Assembly: GCA_910578835.1 (NCBI GenBank)
Contig: CAJTSK010000005.1
Coordinates: 103,155-132,187, forward strand
Source of the DNA: an uncultured Muribaculum sp.
Lineage (GTDB): Bacteria > Bacteroidota > Bacteroidia > Bacteroidales > Muribaculaceae
DNA length: 29,033 nt
Direction: 5' to 3'
A model generated the notes under the pieces. That model was given only the letters and a program-made list of their open reading frames with translations. It ran no database searches and had not been told where the DNA came from. Positions 17,219 to 25,255 of this stretch are shown here, piece by piece (position 1 is the first letter of the stretch; every line of letters begins with the position of its first letter). The position numbers and the translations under genes are program-made.

Positions 17219-18532
17219 CTATTTTTTGCCAAATGAAGCGGGCACTTTTATCAATGCAGTAACAGCGATAGTGGTTATACAGCATGCCATAATCCACCAG
17301 AAAAATCCCTGATAGCCCATCATCTCCTGAAGCCATCCCGCCGCCATGCCGGGCAGCATCATGCCAAGAGCCATAAACCCGGTGCAGATAGCGTAATGTG
17401 CCGTCCGGAAAGGTCCTTCACTGAAATAAATAAGATAAAGCATGTAAGCCGTAAAACCGAAGCCGTAACCAAATTGCTCAACAAAGACACAGATATTGAT
17501 TGACAACATATCCGCAGGCTGTACTATCGCAAGATACAGAAATGTAGCACATGTCAGCGATATGCTCCACGCCATAGGCATAAGCCACTTTTTCAATCCG
17601 CCCTTTGCCGCAACAATACCGCCGACGATACCGCCGATTGTAAGACCGAGTATACCGATTGTTCCATATACAAATCCCACTTCAGCTGTCGACAACCCGA
17701 GACCACCCGCCTCCCTGCCGTCAAGCAGAAACGGATTGATAAGCTTCACAAGCTGCGCTTCGGGGAAGCGGTAGAGGAGCATAAATGCAATGGCAAGCCC
17801 CACTCCCGGCTTGCGGAAAAAAGACACAAATGTGGCAAGGAACTCTTTTCCGGCATTGCGCAGAGTAACTCCCTGCACGGCATGGTCAGAGACAGGACGT
17901 GGCAATATGAAGCGGTGATATATAGATATGATGATAAAAAACAACGACAACACACCCATCACCGTCATCCATGCTATAGGGGTGTAATCCATGCTCTCCC
18001 CCGGAGCAAGGGTCTCATTCTTACTTTCAATATAGCCGGCAAGCATAACCAGCAGCCCCTGACCCACGATTGTGGATATACGGTAGAAGGTGCTGCGTAT
18101 GCCTACATAAAACGACTGGTCATGCTCCGACAATGCAAGCATATAGTAACCGTCGGCTGCAATATCATGGGTAGCACTGACAAATGCTATCATCCAGAAC
18201 ACGGCAAGCGTCGACTGAAAGAAAAATGTCGCCGGTATAGTAAACGCGACGCCGGCAAACCCTACGCCTATCAACAGCTCCATCATCACGATCCACCATC
18301 GTTTAGTGCGGAAAAGGTCCACTATAGGGCTCCAGAACGGTTTTATAACCCAAGGAAGATATAGCCACGACGTATATAGAGCGATATCTGTATTGGATAT
18401 ACCGAGCCGCTTATACATTATCACTGAGATGGTCATGACCGCCACATAAGGCAAGCCCTGAGCAAAATAAAGAGTGGATACCCACCACCACGGAGACACC
18501 CTGCTATTAGTACATCTTGTTGATTTCTGCAT
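17219..18532 (-). CDS. AmpG-like major facilitator permease
   Basis: 437 residues from the ATG at 18530-18532, with about 12 membrane helices. PWWWVSTLYFAQGLPYVAV near the N-terminus and the loop with LPWVIKPFWSPIVDLF are typical of the AmpG/PAT branch of the MFS. AmpG carries anhydromuropeptides from periplasm to cytoplasm for wall recycling. The start overlaps the 3' end of the HIT-SpoIID fusion gene by 26 nt, which ties the two products together; the partner domain acts on peptidoglycan in other proteins, which supports a muropeptide substrate. A 12-codon longer start lies further inside the upstream gene and is less likely. I leave the symbol empty because substrate is inferred. Confidence 0.85.
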   Translation of the reverse strand: MQKSTRCTNSRVSPWWWVSTLYFAQGLPYVAVMTISVIMYKRLGISNTDIALYTSWLYLPWVIKPFWSPIVDLFRTKRWWIVMMELLIGVGFAGVAFTIPATFFFQSTLAVFWMIAFVSATHDIAADGYYMLALSEHDQSFYVGIRSTFYRISTIVGQGLLVMLAGYIESKNETLAPGESMDYTPIAWMTVMGVLSLFFIIISIYHRFILPRPVSDHAVQGVTLRNAGKEFLATFVSFFRKPGVGLAIAFMLLYRFPEAQLVKLINPFLLDGREAGGLGLSTAEVGFVYGTIGILGLTIGGIVGGIVAAKGGLKKWLMPMAWSISLTCATFLYLAIVQPADMLSINICVFVEQFGYGFGFTAYMLYLIYFSEGPFRTAHYAICTGFMALGMMLPGMAAGWLQEMMGYQGFFWWIMACCITTIAVTALIKVPASFGKK

Positions 18533-20510
18533 TTTTAAAGTAATGTAGAAGGATTTCACGATAATCATATCCCGACGCCCCCATTACAGCGGCGCCTATC
18601 TGACACAAACCTACCCCGTGACCCCAGCCTGCGCCGTACAGGGTAAATCCGTCAGCACTCTTGACCGGCACAAAAGCCGAACTGTAAAGATGAGACCGTG
18701 ATAGCCATTTCCTTATTTCAAGCTCCTTGCCTACAATGTGGCTGCATTTTGTCCCGATTATCTCAAGGCGGTATATTCTGCCCGACCTGCCACGGGAGAG
18801 CGGGCGCAAGTCAGTTATTTCGCCGAAATCGATACCTGAACGTGAGCATACTATCTCCGAAATCTCCTCAATCGTGTAGTGTACTTTCCAGCGATAAAAA
18901 TCGACTGTGTCACGGTCATAGTCGTTAAGTACCTGACGTAATATCTCCGGAGTGGCTGACGCGCAGAATGCATCGGGACGCGACATAATCCAGTCGCAGG
19001 CGGCAGCTTCTATACGTAAATCGGGCAACGTCCCTACAGGAATCAGGTCCCGACCGCCGGTAAGATAACTGTGAGGCTCCGGTTCCCAGCAATTTTCAAA
19101 CTCTTCAAACGCACCACCACAGCACTTTGAAAAACGGGTGTCACACAACTCTCCTCCCGAGGTCATGACCTCACCGAAAGTCGCCATCACGGCATCACGC
19201 ACCTCGGAGCGCGTCACTCTCGTGATACCCTGATAACGCTGGCAATGGTCGTCGGCACACACATCAAAGCCGGTGTGGTCATCATGGTCATACCATTTGA
19301 CAGTCTCACCGTCATCAGAGGAGCAACTGCACCCAGCCGTCACCTTATGCCGCAACTGGGCAAGCACCCAGCTACGTGAAATCACGGCGTGTGCCCTTAA
19401 AAGCGCCTGCGATGCCTCGGCACTCATCTCCGACGATATCACACTCATCAGATAATCCTCGACCGGGATTATATTAACAGCAGTGACTCCTTCTTCAACC
19501 TTCATAAGTTGCAATGCCCCCCGAAAACGTTGACGCTCCTTGCGCTCCCAATGGAAGTTGACACCGATAGTTACATCTTCAAGCTCAAACCAGCACTCAT
19601 TGGAAAGAGGTATAAATGTGTCACCCTCTTCACGATATTCGCCATGAAGGGTATAATGTATTTCAGGTGCGGTCATGATACCCACGCGCAACACGGGATT
19701 GTCCACTACCGTAGCCACCTCCGAAAATATCACAGAAAGTAGCTCCGGGTCAACCGCGTCATAGTCTTCGCGTGAAGTAGTGATTACTGTGCCAAGCATG
19801 TCTATTGCTCCAGGACTGACCCCCACCTTGCCATAGCACGAGGGGCGATGGGCGCGACGTGGCACAATCACGGCTTCAAGAGAGCCGTCGGCACGGCAAT
19901 GCACTGCCGCATTTACGCGCGGTTCATCCTCGCCATCTTCTGTCGTAAGCGATGAAAGCACACGGCTCATCTGAGCCTTTACCTGAGAGCTGTCGCCGGT
20001 AATATAATACCTGCGGAAAGGATAGTCCCTTCCGATAGGCAGCCACTCCTCAGGCACAGCCTGAAAATGGCAATGGTCGGGAGCCGACGCGCCTGAATGC
20101 GGTCCATTATAAAACACTGTATAGCCCTCCAGCTCACACGCAAGCTCCACGAAGTCGTCAATACGGTTTAATATCTCCTGATTTTCATGCTCACACAAAG
20201 CGATTGTAAGGTGTCCCGGAAACACGGGAAACGGATTGACAAGAATGTCATAACCGCGCCACTTCAATGGCACCTGTTCTTCGGGACGGTTTGCCTCACA
20301 AAGAAAACATCGTCTTGACTTTATCGATGAAGCGTCAATTTTTGCCTTGGTGCTTACACTGCGTGCCGGGTTAAACGTGACATGCCACTCCACGCCATTT
20401 ACATTCACGCATTTTGTTTCTGTCGCGGCGAGCGCGTCGTGACGCAGCCGTGCATCATCCCACTCCGCCAACTGTCGCGAGACAAAGCTGTCAATCTCAC
20501 TTCTCTTCAT
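18507..20510 (-). CDS. Fusion of HIT/phosphorylase-like domain (DUF4922-type) and SpoIID/LytB domain
   Basis: 667 residues with no visible signal peptide or membrane helix. The N-terminal part (about 1-320) resembles HIT/GalT-type nucleotide phosphorylases: a CFLC knuckle at 68-71, NPFPVFPGHLTIA at 92-104, and the active-site-like APDHCHFQAVP with His146, His148 and Gln150. The C-terminal part (about 335-667) is a SpoIID/LytB domain: IPVEDYLMSVISSEMSAEA, with Glu361 at the place of the SpoIID catalytic Glu, then a zinc-like set CADDHC (Cys418, His422, Cys423), CCGG (463-466) and WGHGVGLCQIGA (629-640). SpoIID cuts glycan strands stripped of stem peptides, normally outside the cytoplasm. The gene overlaps both neighbours, by 14 and 26 nt. 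Substrate and compartment are open. Confidence 0.82.
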   Translation of the reverse strand: MKRSEIDSFVSRQLAEWDDARLRHDALAATETKCVNVNGVEWHVTFNPARSVSTKAKIDASSIKSRRCFLCEANRPEEQVPLKWRGYDILVNPFPVFPGHLTIALCEHENQEILNRIDDFVELACELEGYTVFYNGPHSGASAPDHCHFQAVPEEWLPIGRDYPFRRYYITGDSSQVKAQMSRVLSSLTTEDGEDEPRVNAAVHCRADGSLEAVIVPRRAHRPSCYGKVGVSPGAIDMLGTVITTSREDYDAVDPELLSVIFSEVATVVDNPVLRVGIMTAPEIHYTLHGEYREEGDTFIPLSNECWFELEDVTIGVNFHWERKERQRFRGALQLMKVEEGVTAVNIIPVEDYLMSVISSEMSAEASQALLRAHAVISRSWVLAQLRHKVTAGCSCSSDDGETVKWYDHDDHTGFDVCADDHCQRYQGITRVTRSEVRDAVMATFGEVMTSGGELCDTRFSKCCGGAFEEFENCWEPEPHSYLTGGRDLIPVGTLPDLRIEAAACDWIMSRPDAFCASATPEILRQVLNDYDRDTVDFYRWKVHYTIEEISEIVCSRSGIDFGEITDLRPLSRGRSGRIYRLEIIGTKCSHIVGKELEIRKWLSRSHLYSSAFVPVKSADGFTLYGAGWGHGVGLCQIGAAVMGASGYDYREILLHYFKNAEINKMY

Positions 20511-21828
20511 ATCTCATACCGTTTAGGCGTATGCGTTCATGAAGTTCCCAGGTGCGCAGCCTGTCCTTGTAAAGATTGTTGCGGTTAAGAGCCTCAAGGG
20601 AGAGCGAGGCATCGGAATTACCCGACCAGCGGCGACACATATAAAGCGAATCATATATGCGTCCGACTTTATGGTTGCGCGACACGGCGAGACACATGGC
20701 ATAATCCTCGCCATAGCTTGTGTCGGGGAAAAGGATTTCCCGCGCAATACCGGTAAAAAATGCACGTGGCGCGCCAAAACCATTTATCCTCAAGGCATTG
20801 TTGCGCCCATTGTCATCAGTCCACTCGGCATGGGATATCAGACCGGGAGCCAATATATTGCAATCAAAGTCGGTAAGGGTATATGACCCGACAACCATCG
20901 CGCAACGTTCGCTGTGAAACTTATCGACTATATGCTGCAAAGTCGAAGCGGAAGAGTATATGTCGTCGCTGTCAAGCTGCACGGCAAAACGACCGCACTG
21001 AGCCGACTTCAACGCAACGTTCCAACATCCGCCTATGCCAAGACCCGTCTCATCAGGCACAATATGCACCAGCCTGCTGTCACGTGACGCTATTTCACGT
21101 AAAGCCCCGGAAGTGCCGTCGGTTGAATGATTGTCAACCACTATCACATTAAAAGGGAACGTCGTACACTGCGACAACGCGCTATTCACGGCATCCAATA
21201 TAGTGTTGTGGCGGTTTCTTACAGGAATCACGATAGATGCCTCCACAGGATATTCCCCTGAAAAATCTATCTCTGCAGCGACATCTGGCGACAGCCAGCC
21301 ATTGATTGCCTTCAGATGTGCCGTACATGCCTCCTCCATCTCTATCTGCACATCACGGTTGCGCGGATTCACGTAGTCAAACTGCGATGAACCTGCCGCA
21401 GCAGCCGCCACTTTATACAACGGCTCGTTGACATGCACAATCTTCCCCTGACGAGACAGGGCAAGACGCAACGCATAAAACGCGGCATAGCGATAATCGC
21501 GACGGAGCGCACCTAAAGCGTTGACAAGCGCCTTGGACTCAATCAGCATCACCTTGCCGAAATCAAAATCATCACGGAGCGCGCCCCGCTGACAGTCAAT
21601 AAGCGGATGGCGAGACAACACACCGTCGGCGTCGACATCATAGTAGTCGGCATACGTCATAGAAGCACCGGTCATCCGGGCAATCTGTTTCATGCGATGG
21701 AGAGCATCGGGAAGAAGAGTCACCTTTTCGCCCGGCAATGCCAGAGTGACTTCTATATAATCATCGTTCAGGCAGCCGACAAGCTCTTTCAAGCTCTCGC
21801 TGTCACATAGCGGTTGAAGATAAATCAT
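20497..21828 (-). CDS. Two-domain glycosyltransferase, family 2 type
   Basis: 443 residues from the ATG at 21826-21828, which is 16 nt after the helicase stop; longer starts would overlap the helicase gene. The C-terminal half (about 190-440) is a GT-A family 2 domain: ASIVIPVRNRHNTILDAVNS, VVDNHSTDGTSG, and the metal-binding LDSDD, then GEDYAMCLAVSR. The N-terminal part (about 1-165) looks like a second, weaker GT-A domain, with YADYYDVDADG in place of a clean DxD. There are no membrane helices. Donor and acceptor sugars are unknown. It overlaps the HIT-SpoIID gene by 14 nt, so it may act on the same pathway, for example on wall sugars; that is inference. Confidence 0.85.
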   Translation of the reverse strand: MIYLQPLCDSESLKELVGCLNDDYIEVTLALPGEKVTLLPDALHRMKQIARMTGASMTYADYYDVDADGVLSRHPLIDCQRGALRDDFDFGKVMLIESKALVNALGALRRDYRYAAFYALRLALSRQGKIVHVNEPLYKVAAAAAGSSQFDYVNPRNRDVQIEMEEACTAHLKAINGWLSPDVAAEIDFSGEYPVEASIVIPVRNRHNTILDAVNSALSQCTTFPFNVIVVDNHSTDGTSGALREIASRDSRLVHIVPDETGLGIGGCWNVALKSAQCGRFAVQLDSDDIYSSASTLQHIVDKFHSERCAMVVGSYTLTDFDCNILAPGLISHAEWTDDNGRNNALRINGFGAPRAFFTGIAREILFPDTSYGEDYAMCLAVSRNHKVGRIYDSLYMCRRWSGNSDASLSLEALNRNNLYKDRLRTWELHERIRLNGMRYEEK

Positions 21829-21844
21829 ATCGTGAAACAAGTAA

Positions 21845-23161
21845 TTACAGTTTTGAAATCCTGACACGTTTTCCCTTGATTTTTTCGGGTGCAACGACCC
21901 TTAGCACTTCGTCGACCTTAGCCGCGGGCACGGCAGCTATGGCAGAATGGTCACGCACAATTATGCGCCCCACTTCATCAGCCTGCAGACCGCCTGTCTT
22001 CATGAGAAATCCGGCTATGTCACCACGTGATATGCGCTCCTTCCTGCCGGCATTGAAGTAGAGCGTCGCCTTATCGGCACGTATCGGGTCGGAAGACTCT
22101 CCGGTAGGAGCGTAAGAGCGGTCAAATACCATATACTCCGGAATATTGTCAGCCTCCGATGTAATCACATATATAGTACCTGAGGCATCAACGCGCGCTG
22201 TGCGTCCGTTGCGGTGGGTCCAGGTTTCTTTAGTCAACGGTATATGGTAATGTATTATCGACTTCACCTCTTCGATGTCAAGACCGCGCGCACCAAGGTC
22301 GGTCGACACGAGTATAGGTGTGGTGCCATTGTTTAGCAGGTCGACAGCCTTCTCACGGTCGGCTTGCTCAAGCGCGCCATGATATATCCCGACAGGCAAA
22401 CCTGCCTTTTTAAGATGCTCATAGAGCCTTGTGGCACTCTCTCGGTGATTGACAAACACTATCACCCTGCCGTTGGGGAGCGAATGCAGCAAGTCAATCA
22501 GCGTGTCTACCTTATCGCGTGCGGGACTCTCCACCTGAACCACCGACATCCTTTCACGCGGCTTGGCAATGACCGATAGAAAATCGATTACGACCGGCTT
22601 CTTGACTTTCATGAATTCCGGCAAACGGTCTTCCATACGTGTGGCAGAGGTGAGAATTGTGCGGCTAAGATTAGGCATCACCCTTAATATCTTGCGCATG
22701 TCGTCGTGAAAACCGAGTTCAAGCGCCTTGTCATACTCGTCGAGTACAAGCACCTTCGTATTATACAGGTCAAGCAATCTGCGGTTAAGATGGTCAAGGA
22801 GTCGTCCGGGAGTGGCAATAATAATGTCAGGCACGGGAGTCAGCGAGTTTTTCTCATCGGTCATCGAGTGTCCGCCATAGAGCGCCACTGTCTTATAGCC
22901 TGTGGCTATCTCACGCACCACTCGGTAAATCTGCATCACCAGCTCGCGGGAAGGGGCTATGACCACCGCCTGCACCTCACCCTTGGGCTTTCCTAAGGTC
23001 TGTAGCATGGCTATCGTGAATGCAAGCGTCTTGCCGGAGCCAGTAGGTGACAACAACACTATGTCACGTGCGCCGGTCGACATCATCTCCTGCTGCATCG
23101 GATTGAGCTGTTCGATGCCGAGCCGGGATGAAATATTATCAAGAATTACTGACTGTTTCAT
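21845..23161 (-). CDS. DEAD-box RNA helicase, DbpA-like
   Basis: 438 residues from the ATG at 23159-23161. Motif I is SPTGSGKT (38-45), Ia APSREL, Ib TPGR, motif II DEYD (141-144) instead of DEAD, III TSAT, V STDLGARGLDIEEV and VI HRNGRTAR. The last 70 residues fit the DbpA RNA-binding domain: TLYFNAGRKERISRGDIAGFL, then DEVGRIIVRDHSAIAAV, ending KIKGKRVRISKL. DbpA binds hairpin 92 of 23S rRNA in 50S assembly, so a ribosome-assembly role is likely. It has a consensus promoter and a leader of about 120 nt, and it heads the operon that continues into the glycosyltransferase and wall genes. A start 15 codons upstream is possible but fits the family less well. Confidence 0.92.
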   Translation of the reverse strand: MKQSVILDNISSRLGIEQLNPMQQEMMSTGARDIVLLSPTGSGKTLAFTIAMLQTLGKPKGEVQAVVIAPSRELVMQIYRVVREIATGYKTVALYGGHSMTDEKNSLTPVPDIIIATPGRLLDHLNRRLLDLYNTKVLVLDEYDKALELGFHDDMRKILRVMPNLSRTILTSATRMEDRLPEFMKVKKPVVIDFLSVIAKPRERMSVVQVESPARDKVDTLIDLLHSLPNGRVIVFVNHRESATRLYEHLKKAGLPVGIYHGALEQADREKAVDLLNNGTTPILVSTDLGARGLDIEEVKSIIHYHIPLTKETWTHRNGRTARVDASGTIYVITSEADNIPEYMVFDRSYAPTGESSDPIRADKATLYFNAGRKERISRGDIAGFLMKTGGLQADEVGRIIVRDHSAIAAVPAAKVDEVLRVVAPEKIKGKRVRISKL

Positions 23162-23288
23162 AAATTCAATATTTAAGTTAATTTTTCGGGTTACAATATT
23201 AGTCACGGATACTGTACATTCGGAATATCCACTGACCTTACATTTCCCGTTACCGACTGCTTTCGCAAGAGTGCGGTTGAATTATTTA

Positions 23289-23320
23289 CAAAGATAATCA
23301 ATCACGGGTAATGAGCCAAT
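23289..23320 (-). promoter_or_regulatory. Bacteroidota-type promoter for the helicase operon
   Basis: On the minus strand ATTG (23320-23317), a 20-nt spacer and TATCTTTG (23296-23289) match the consensus. The predicted start near 23285 leaves about 124 nt of untranslated leader before the ATG at 23161, long for this window. Confidence 0.7.
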
Positions 23321-23332
23321 ATTGAGGGTGGC

Positions 23333-23353
23333 TTATTGTATAAACAACAATAA
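23333..23353. promoter_or_regulatory. AT-rich inverted repeat upstream of the helicase promoter
   Basis: TTATTGT (23333-23339) and ACAATAA (23347-23353) form a perfect 7-bp inverted repeat around a 7-nt spacer, 13 nt upstream of the -33 box. It could be an operator, but AT-rich repeats arise by chance. Confidence 0.25.
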
Positions 23354-23438
23354 ATCGTTTACAAATGTTAATAATTGGGATTTAATAACATATTTTGAAC
23401 CGATTTTTATCAAAAAGATGTTAAAGTAACGCGAAATA

Positions 23439-23471
23439 TTTGTTCCGTAACGAAAAAAATGCCTACATTTG
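23439..23471 (+). promoter_or_regulatory. Orphan Bacteroidota-type promoter
   Basis: TTTG (23439-23442), a 21-nt spacer and TACATTTG (23464-23471) match the consensus exactly. No plus-strand protein gene follows for about 2 kb. The predicted start is near 23475. Confidence 0.7.
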
Positions 23472-23474
23472 TGA

Positions 23475-23550
23475 GTGTGTTTTTCATAGTATTAGATTAA
23501 GATAAAGGTTTAAACGTAATGGGATGTCGTGAGACATCCCATTATTATTT
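23475..23550 (+). ncRNA. Candidate small RNA, about 75 nt
   Basis: The interval runs from the predicted start of the promoter at 23439-23471 to the end of the U-rich tract after the hairpin at 23518-23543. It has no ribosome-binding site or convincing frame; an ATG at 23519 lies in the terminator stem and opens only 28 codons. The stretch from 23480 to 23517 is A/T-rich with a CATAGTATTAGATTAAG segment that looks like a conserved Bacteroidales leader from memory; I cannot verify that. It may be a free small RNA or the leftover leader of a lost gene. The rest of 23207-23666 holds the helicase leader and promoter and the 3' flank of the YkvA gene. Confidence 0.5.
23518..23543 (+). terminator. 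Intrinsic terminator of the orphan transcript
   Basis: AATGGGATGTC (23518-23528) and GACATCCCATT (23533-23543) form a perfect 11-bp stem with the tetraloop GTGA, followed by a U-rich tract (ATTATTTATAT). Confidence 0.75.
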
Positions 23551-23666
23551 ATATAAATCCAAGATTTTCAATACATTGACTATTGAATACCAAAATATGG
23601 TCTAAATTACCGAATCACTCGGTCGCAAGAACCGGGGCACCGACCATGCATTTAAACATTGTTACA

Positions 23667-24083
23667 TTATTTAAAAAGCACAAGGTCAGTATCATCGACA
23701 TCGGGAAACCATTGTTTCAACTTTGCGCGCGCCCGTTCATGCACCTCGGGAGTGATGTTGTGCCATATACGCGATAGCGCCCACATGAGCGCGGTGATAT
23801 CGTCAGTATAGCCAAGCGGACCAAGCAGGTCGGGAATGAAATCGGTAGGACAGATGAAGTAACCGAGCGCACCCACGACAATCACCTTGTCGCGCAACGG
23901 CACTTTCCCGTTGACAAGGGCATAATATAGCAACAAGGCGGCATAGACTCCCTTGACACCCGCTTTTTTAGCAACCCGACTTATCTTGTCAAACAATTTT
24001 GTGCGGGAATACCAGCCGTCAAACCTCGACAGCATCTTTGTGTCGGGCAGAAACCGACGCTCATCTTCATTTTGATTTTTCAT
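23667..24083 (-). CDS. YkvA family (DUF1232) small membrane protein
   Basis: 138 residues. The core GALGYFICPTDFIPDLLGPLG followed by YTDD is the DUF1232/YkvA signature, a short hydrophobic hairpin with a conserved P-x-D-x-I-P-D pattern. A further hydrophobic stretch (VYAALLLYYALV) precedes it. The family is widespread with no firm role. The gene lies about 70 nt downstream of the ROK kinase gene on the same strand, separated by a terminator at 24104-24133. I find no TAnnTTTG in the gap, so it is either read through the terminator or uses a promoter I cannot recognise. Confidence 0.88.
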   Translation of the reverse strand: MKNQNEDERRFLPDTKMLSRFDGWYSRTKLFDKISRVAKKAGVKGVYAALLLYYALVNGKVPLRDKVIVVGALGYFICPTDFIPDLLGPLGYTDDITALMWALSRIWHNITPEVHERARAKLKQWFPDVDDTDLVLFK

Positions 24084-24093
24084 AGACAGCGAT

Positions 24094-24133
24094 TAAAAAA
24101 ACAAAGAGACGGAGTATTAACACCCCGCCTCTT
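24094..24133 (-). terminator. Intrinsic terminator after the ROK kinase gene
   Basis: On the minus strand an 11-bp stem, with two G-U pairs, joins 24133-24123 to 24114-24104, and a T-rich run (24103-24094) follows. Confidence 0.75.
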
Positions 24134-24153
24134 ATATATGTTTTATTTTTTCA

Positions 24154-25146
24154 TCAAAGCACAGGCTGAGTGGAGGCGGGAGGAGGCGTCTGGCGGGCTT
24201 CCCAACCAAGCGCACTTGCACCGAGCACAGCTGCATCGCTCTCCTTCAACTCTGAAAGCAATATCTTAGTCTTGCCTCTGAAGATAGGGAGAATGTTGCG
24301 GTCAAGAGACTCCTTTATAGGCTTCATCAGCAAATCGCCCGAACGAGACAGACCACCGAAGAGCACAATTGCCTCAGGGCTTGAGAATGCGATGAAATCA
24401 GCAAACGCACGTCCCATGATGTCGCCGGTGTATTCAAACACATCTTTTGCAAGCTTGTCGCCCGACATAGCCGCATCATATACATCCTTTGACGTAATAT
24501 CCTCTATTGAAAGATCGCGGAGCTTTGACGGCTCTGTACGGATTTCAAGGAACTCGCGTGCTGTACGGGCAACGCCGGTAGCAGAGCAATAAGCCTCAAG
24601 ACATCCGGTTCTGCCACATCCACACATCCTGCCGTTGGAAGGCTTTACAATCACGTGACCAAGCTCTCCGGCAAATCCGTCATGACCATACACGAGCTGA
24701 CCGTTGACAACGATACCGCTGCCGACACCAGTTCCCAAGGTAATCATGATGAAATCTTTCATGCCGCGAGCCACGCCGTAAGTCATCTCACCGATAGCGG
24801 CGGCATTGGCATCGTTGGTAATAGCGACAGGCACACCGAAAGCCTCATGCAACAGATGGGCAAAAGGTATCTTGCCTTTCCAAGGTAGATTGGGAGCATC
24901 CTCGATGACTCCGGTAAAATAATTGGCATTGGGCGCACCTACACCTATACCCGCAATCTTATCGGTAGCGTCGTGAGCTTCGATGAGTGCTCCGAGAGCA
25001 TCTTTCAACTCAGCTATATAGTCATTGACATCGGCATGCTTTCCTGTCTTAATCGAATTGCTGCCGATGACATTGCCTCTTGCGTCAACTATACCGAACA
25101 CTGTATTGGTACCACCTATATCGATACCTACCACATATGGTTTCAT
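24154..25146 (-). CDS. ROK-family sugar kinase, probable glucokinase
   Basis: 330 residues. Phosphorylates a hexose with ATP in the cytoplasm. The ATP phosphate loop is VGIDIGGTNT (6-15), the catalytic base is Asp112 in TNDANAAAIGE, sugar contacts include Glu161 and His164 in GELGH, and the ROK zinc site is Cys175, Cys177 and Cys182 in CGCGRTGCLE. LGTGVGSGIV binds phosphate. Glucokinase is the best guess from overall similarity; a kinase for N-acetylglucosamine or N-acetylmannosamine has the same motifs and would fit the wall-recycling genes nearby. A -7 box lies at 25192-25199, giving a leader of about 42 nt, and a terminator follows the gene. Confidence 0.9.
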   Translation of the reverse strand: MKPYVVGIDIGGTNTVFGIVDARGNVIGSNSIKTGKHADVNDYIAELKDALGALIEAHDATDKIAGIGVGAPNANYFTGVIEDAPNLPWKGKIPFAHLLHEAFGVPVAITNDANAAAIGEMTYGVARGMKDFIMITLGTGVGSGIVVNGQLVYGHDGFAGELGHVIVKPSNGRMCGCGRTGCLEAYCSATGVARTAREFLEIRTEPSKLRDLSIEDITSKDVYDAAMSGDKLAKDVFEYTGDIMGRAFADFIAFSSPEAIVLFGGLSRSGDLLMKPIKESLDRNILPIFRGKTKILLSELKESDAAVLGASALGWEARQTPPPASTQPVL

Positions 25147-25191
25147 ATTGTCAAATATTATTTAGGTTAACTGAATGTAAATGTTACTCCA

Positions 25192-25199
25192 CAAAGATA
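25192..25199 (-). promoter_or_regulatory. -7 element for the ROK kinase gene
   Basis: TATCTTTG on the minus strand matches TAnnTTTG. No clear TTTG is found 19-21 nt further up. The predicted start is near 25188. Confidence 0.55.
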
Positions 25200-25255
25200 A
25201 GTAAAAAAGTGGAATTTAAAATATCTGACGGCAGAAAGTAACAAATTTTGTCAAA

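Noticed and set aside
21845..23161. DEYD instead of DEAD as a sign of an inactive helicase
   Set aside because: The Asp-Glu pair that handles ATP and Mg is kept and all other motifs are intact; the change at the last two positions is tolerated in this superfamily.
23519..23605. 28-codon frame after the orphan promoter
   Set aside because: Its ATG is within the terminator stem and the product has no signal, helix pattern or ribosome-binding site.
23621..23645. GGTCG/CGACC pairing downstream of the YkvA gene
   Set aside because: A 5-bp stem with a 15-nt loop and no T-run; not a supported terminator.
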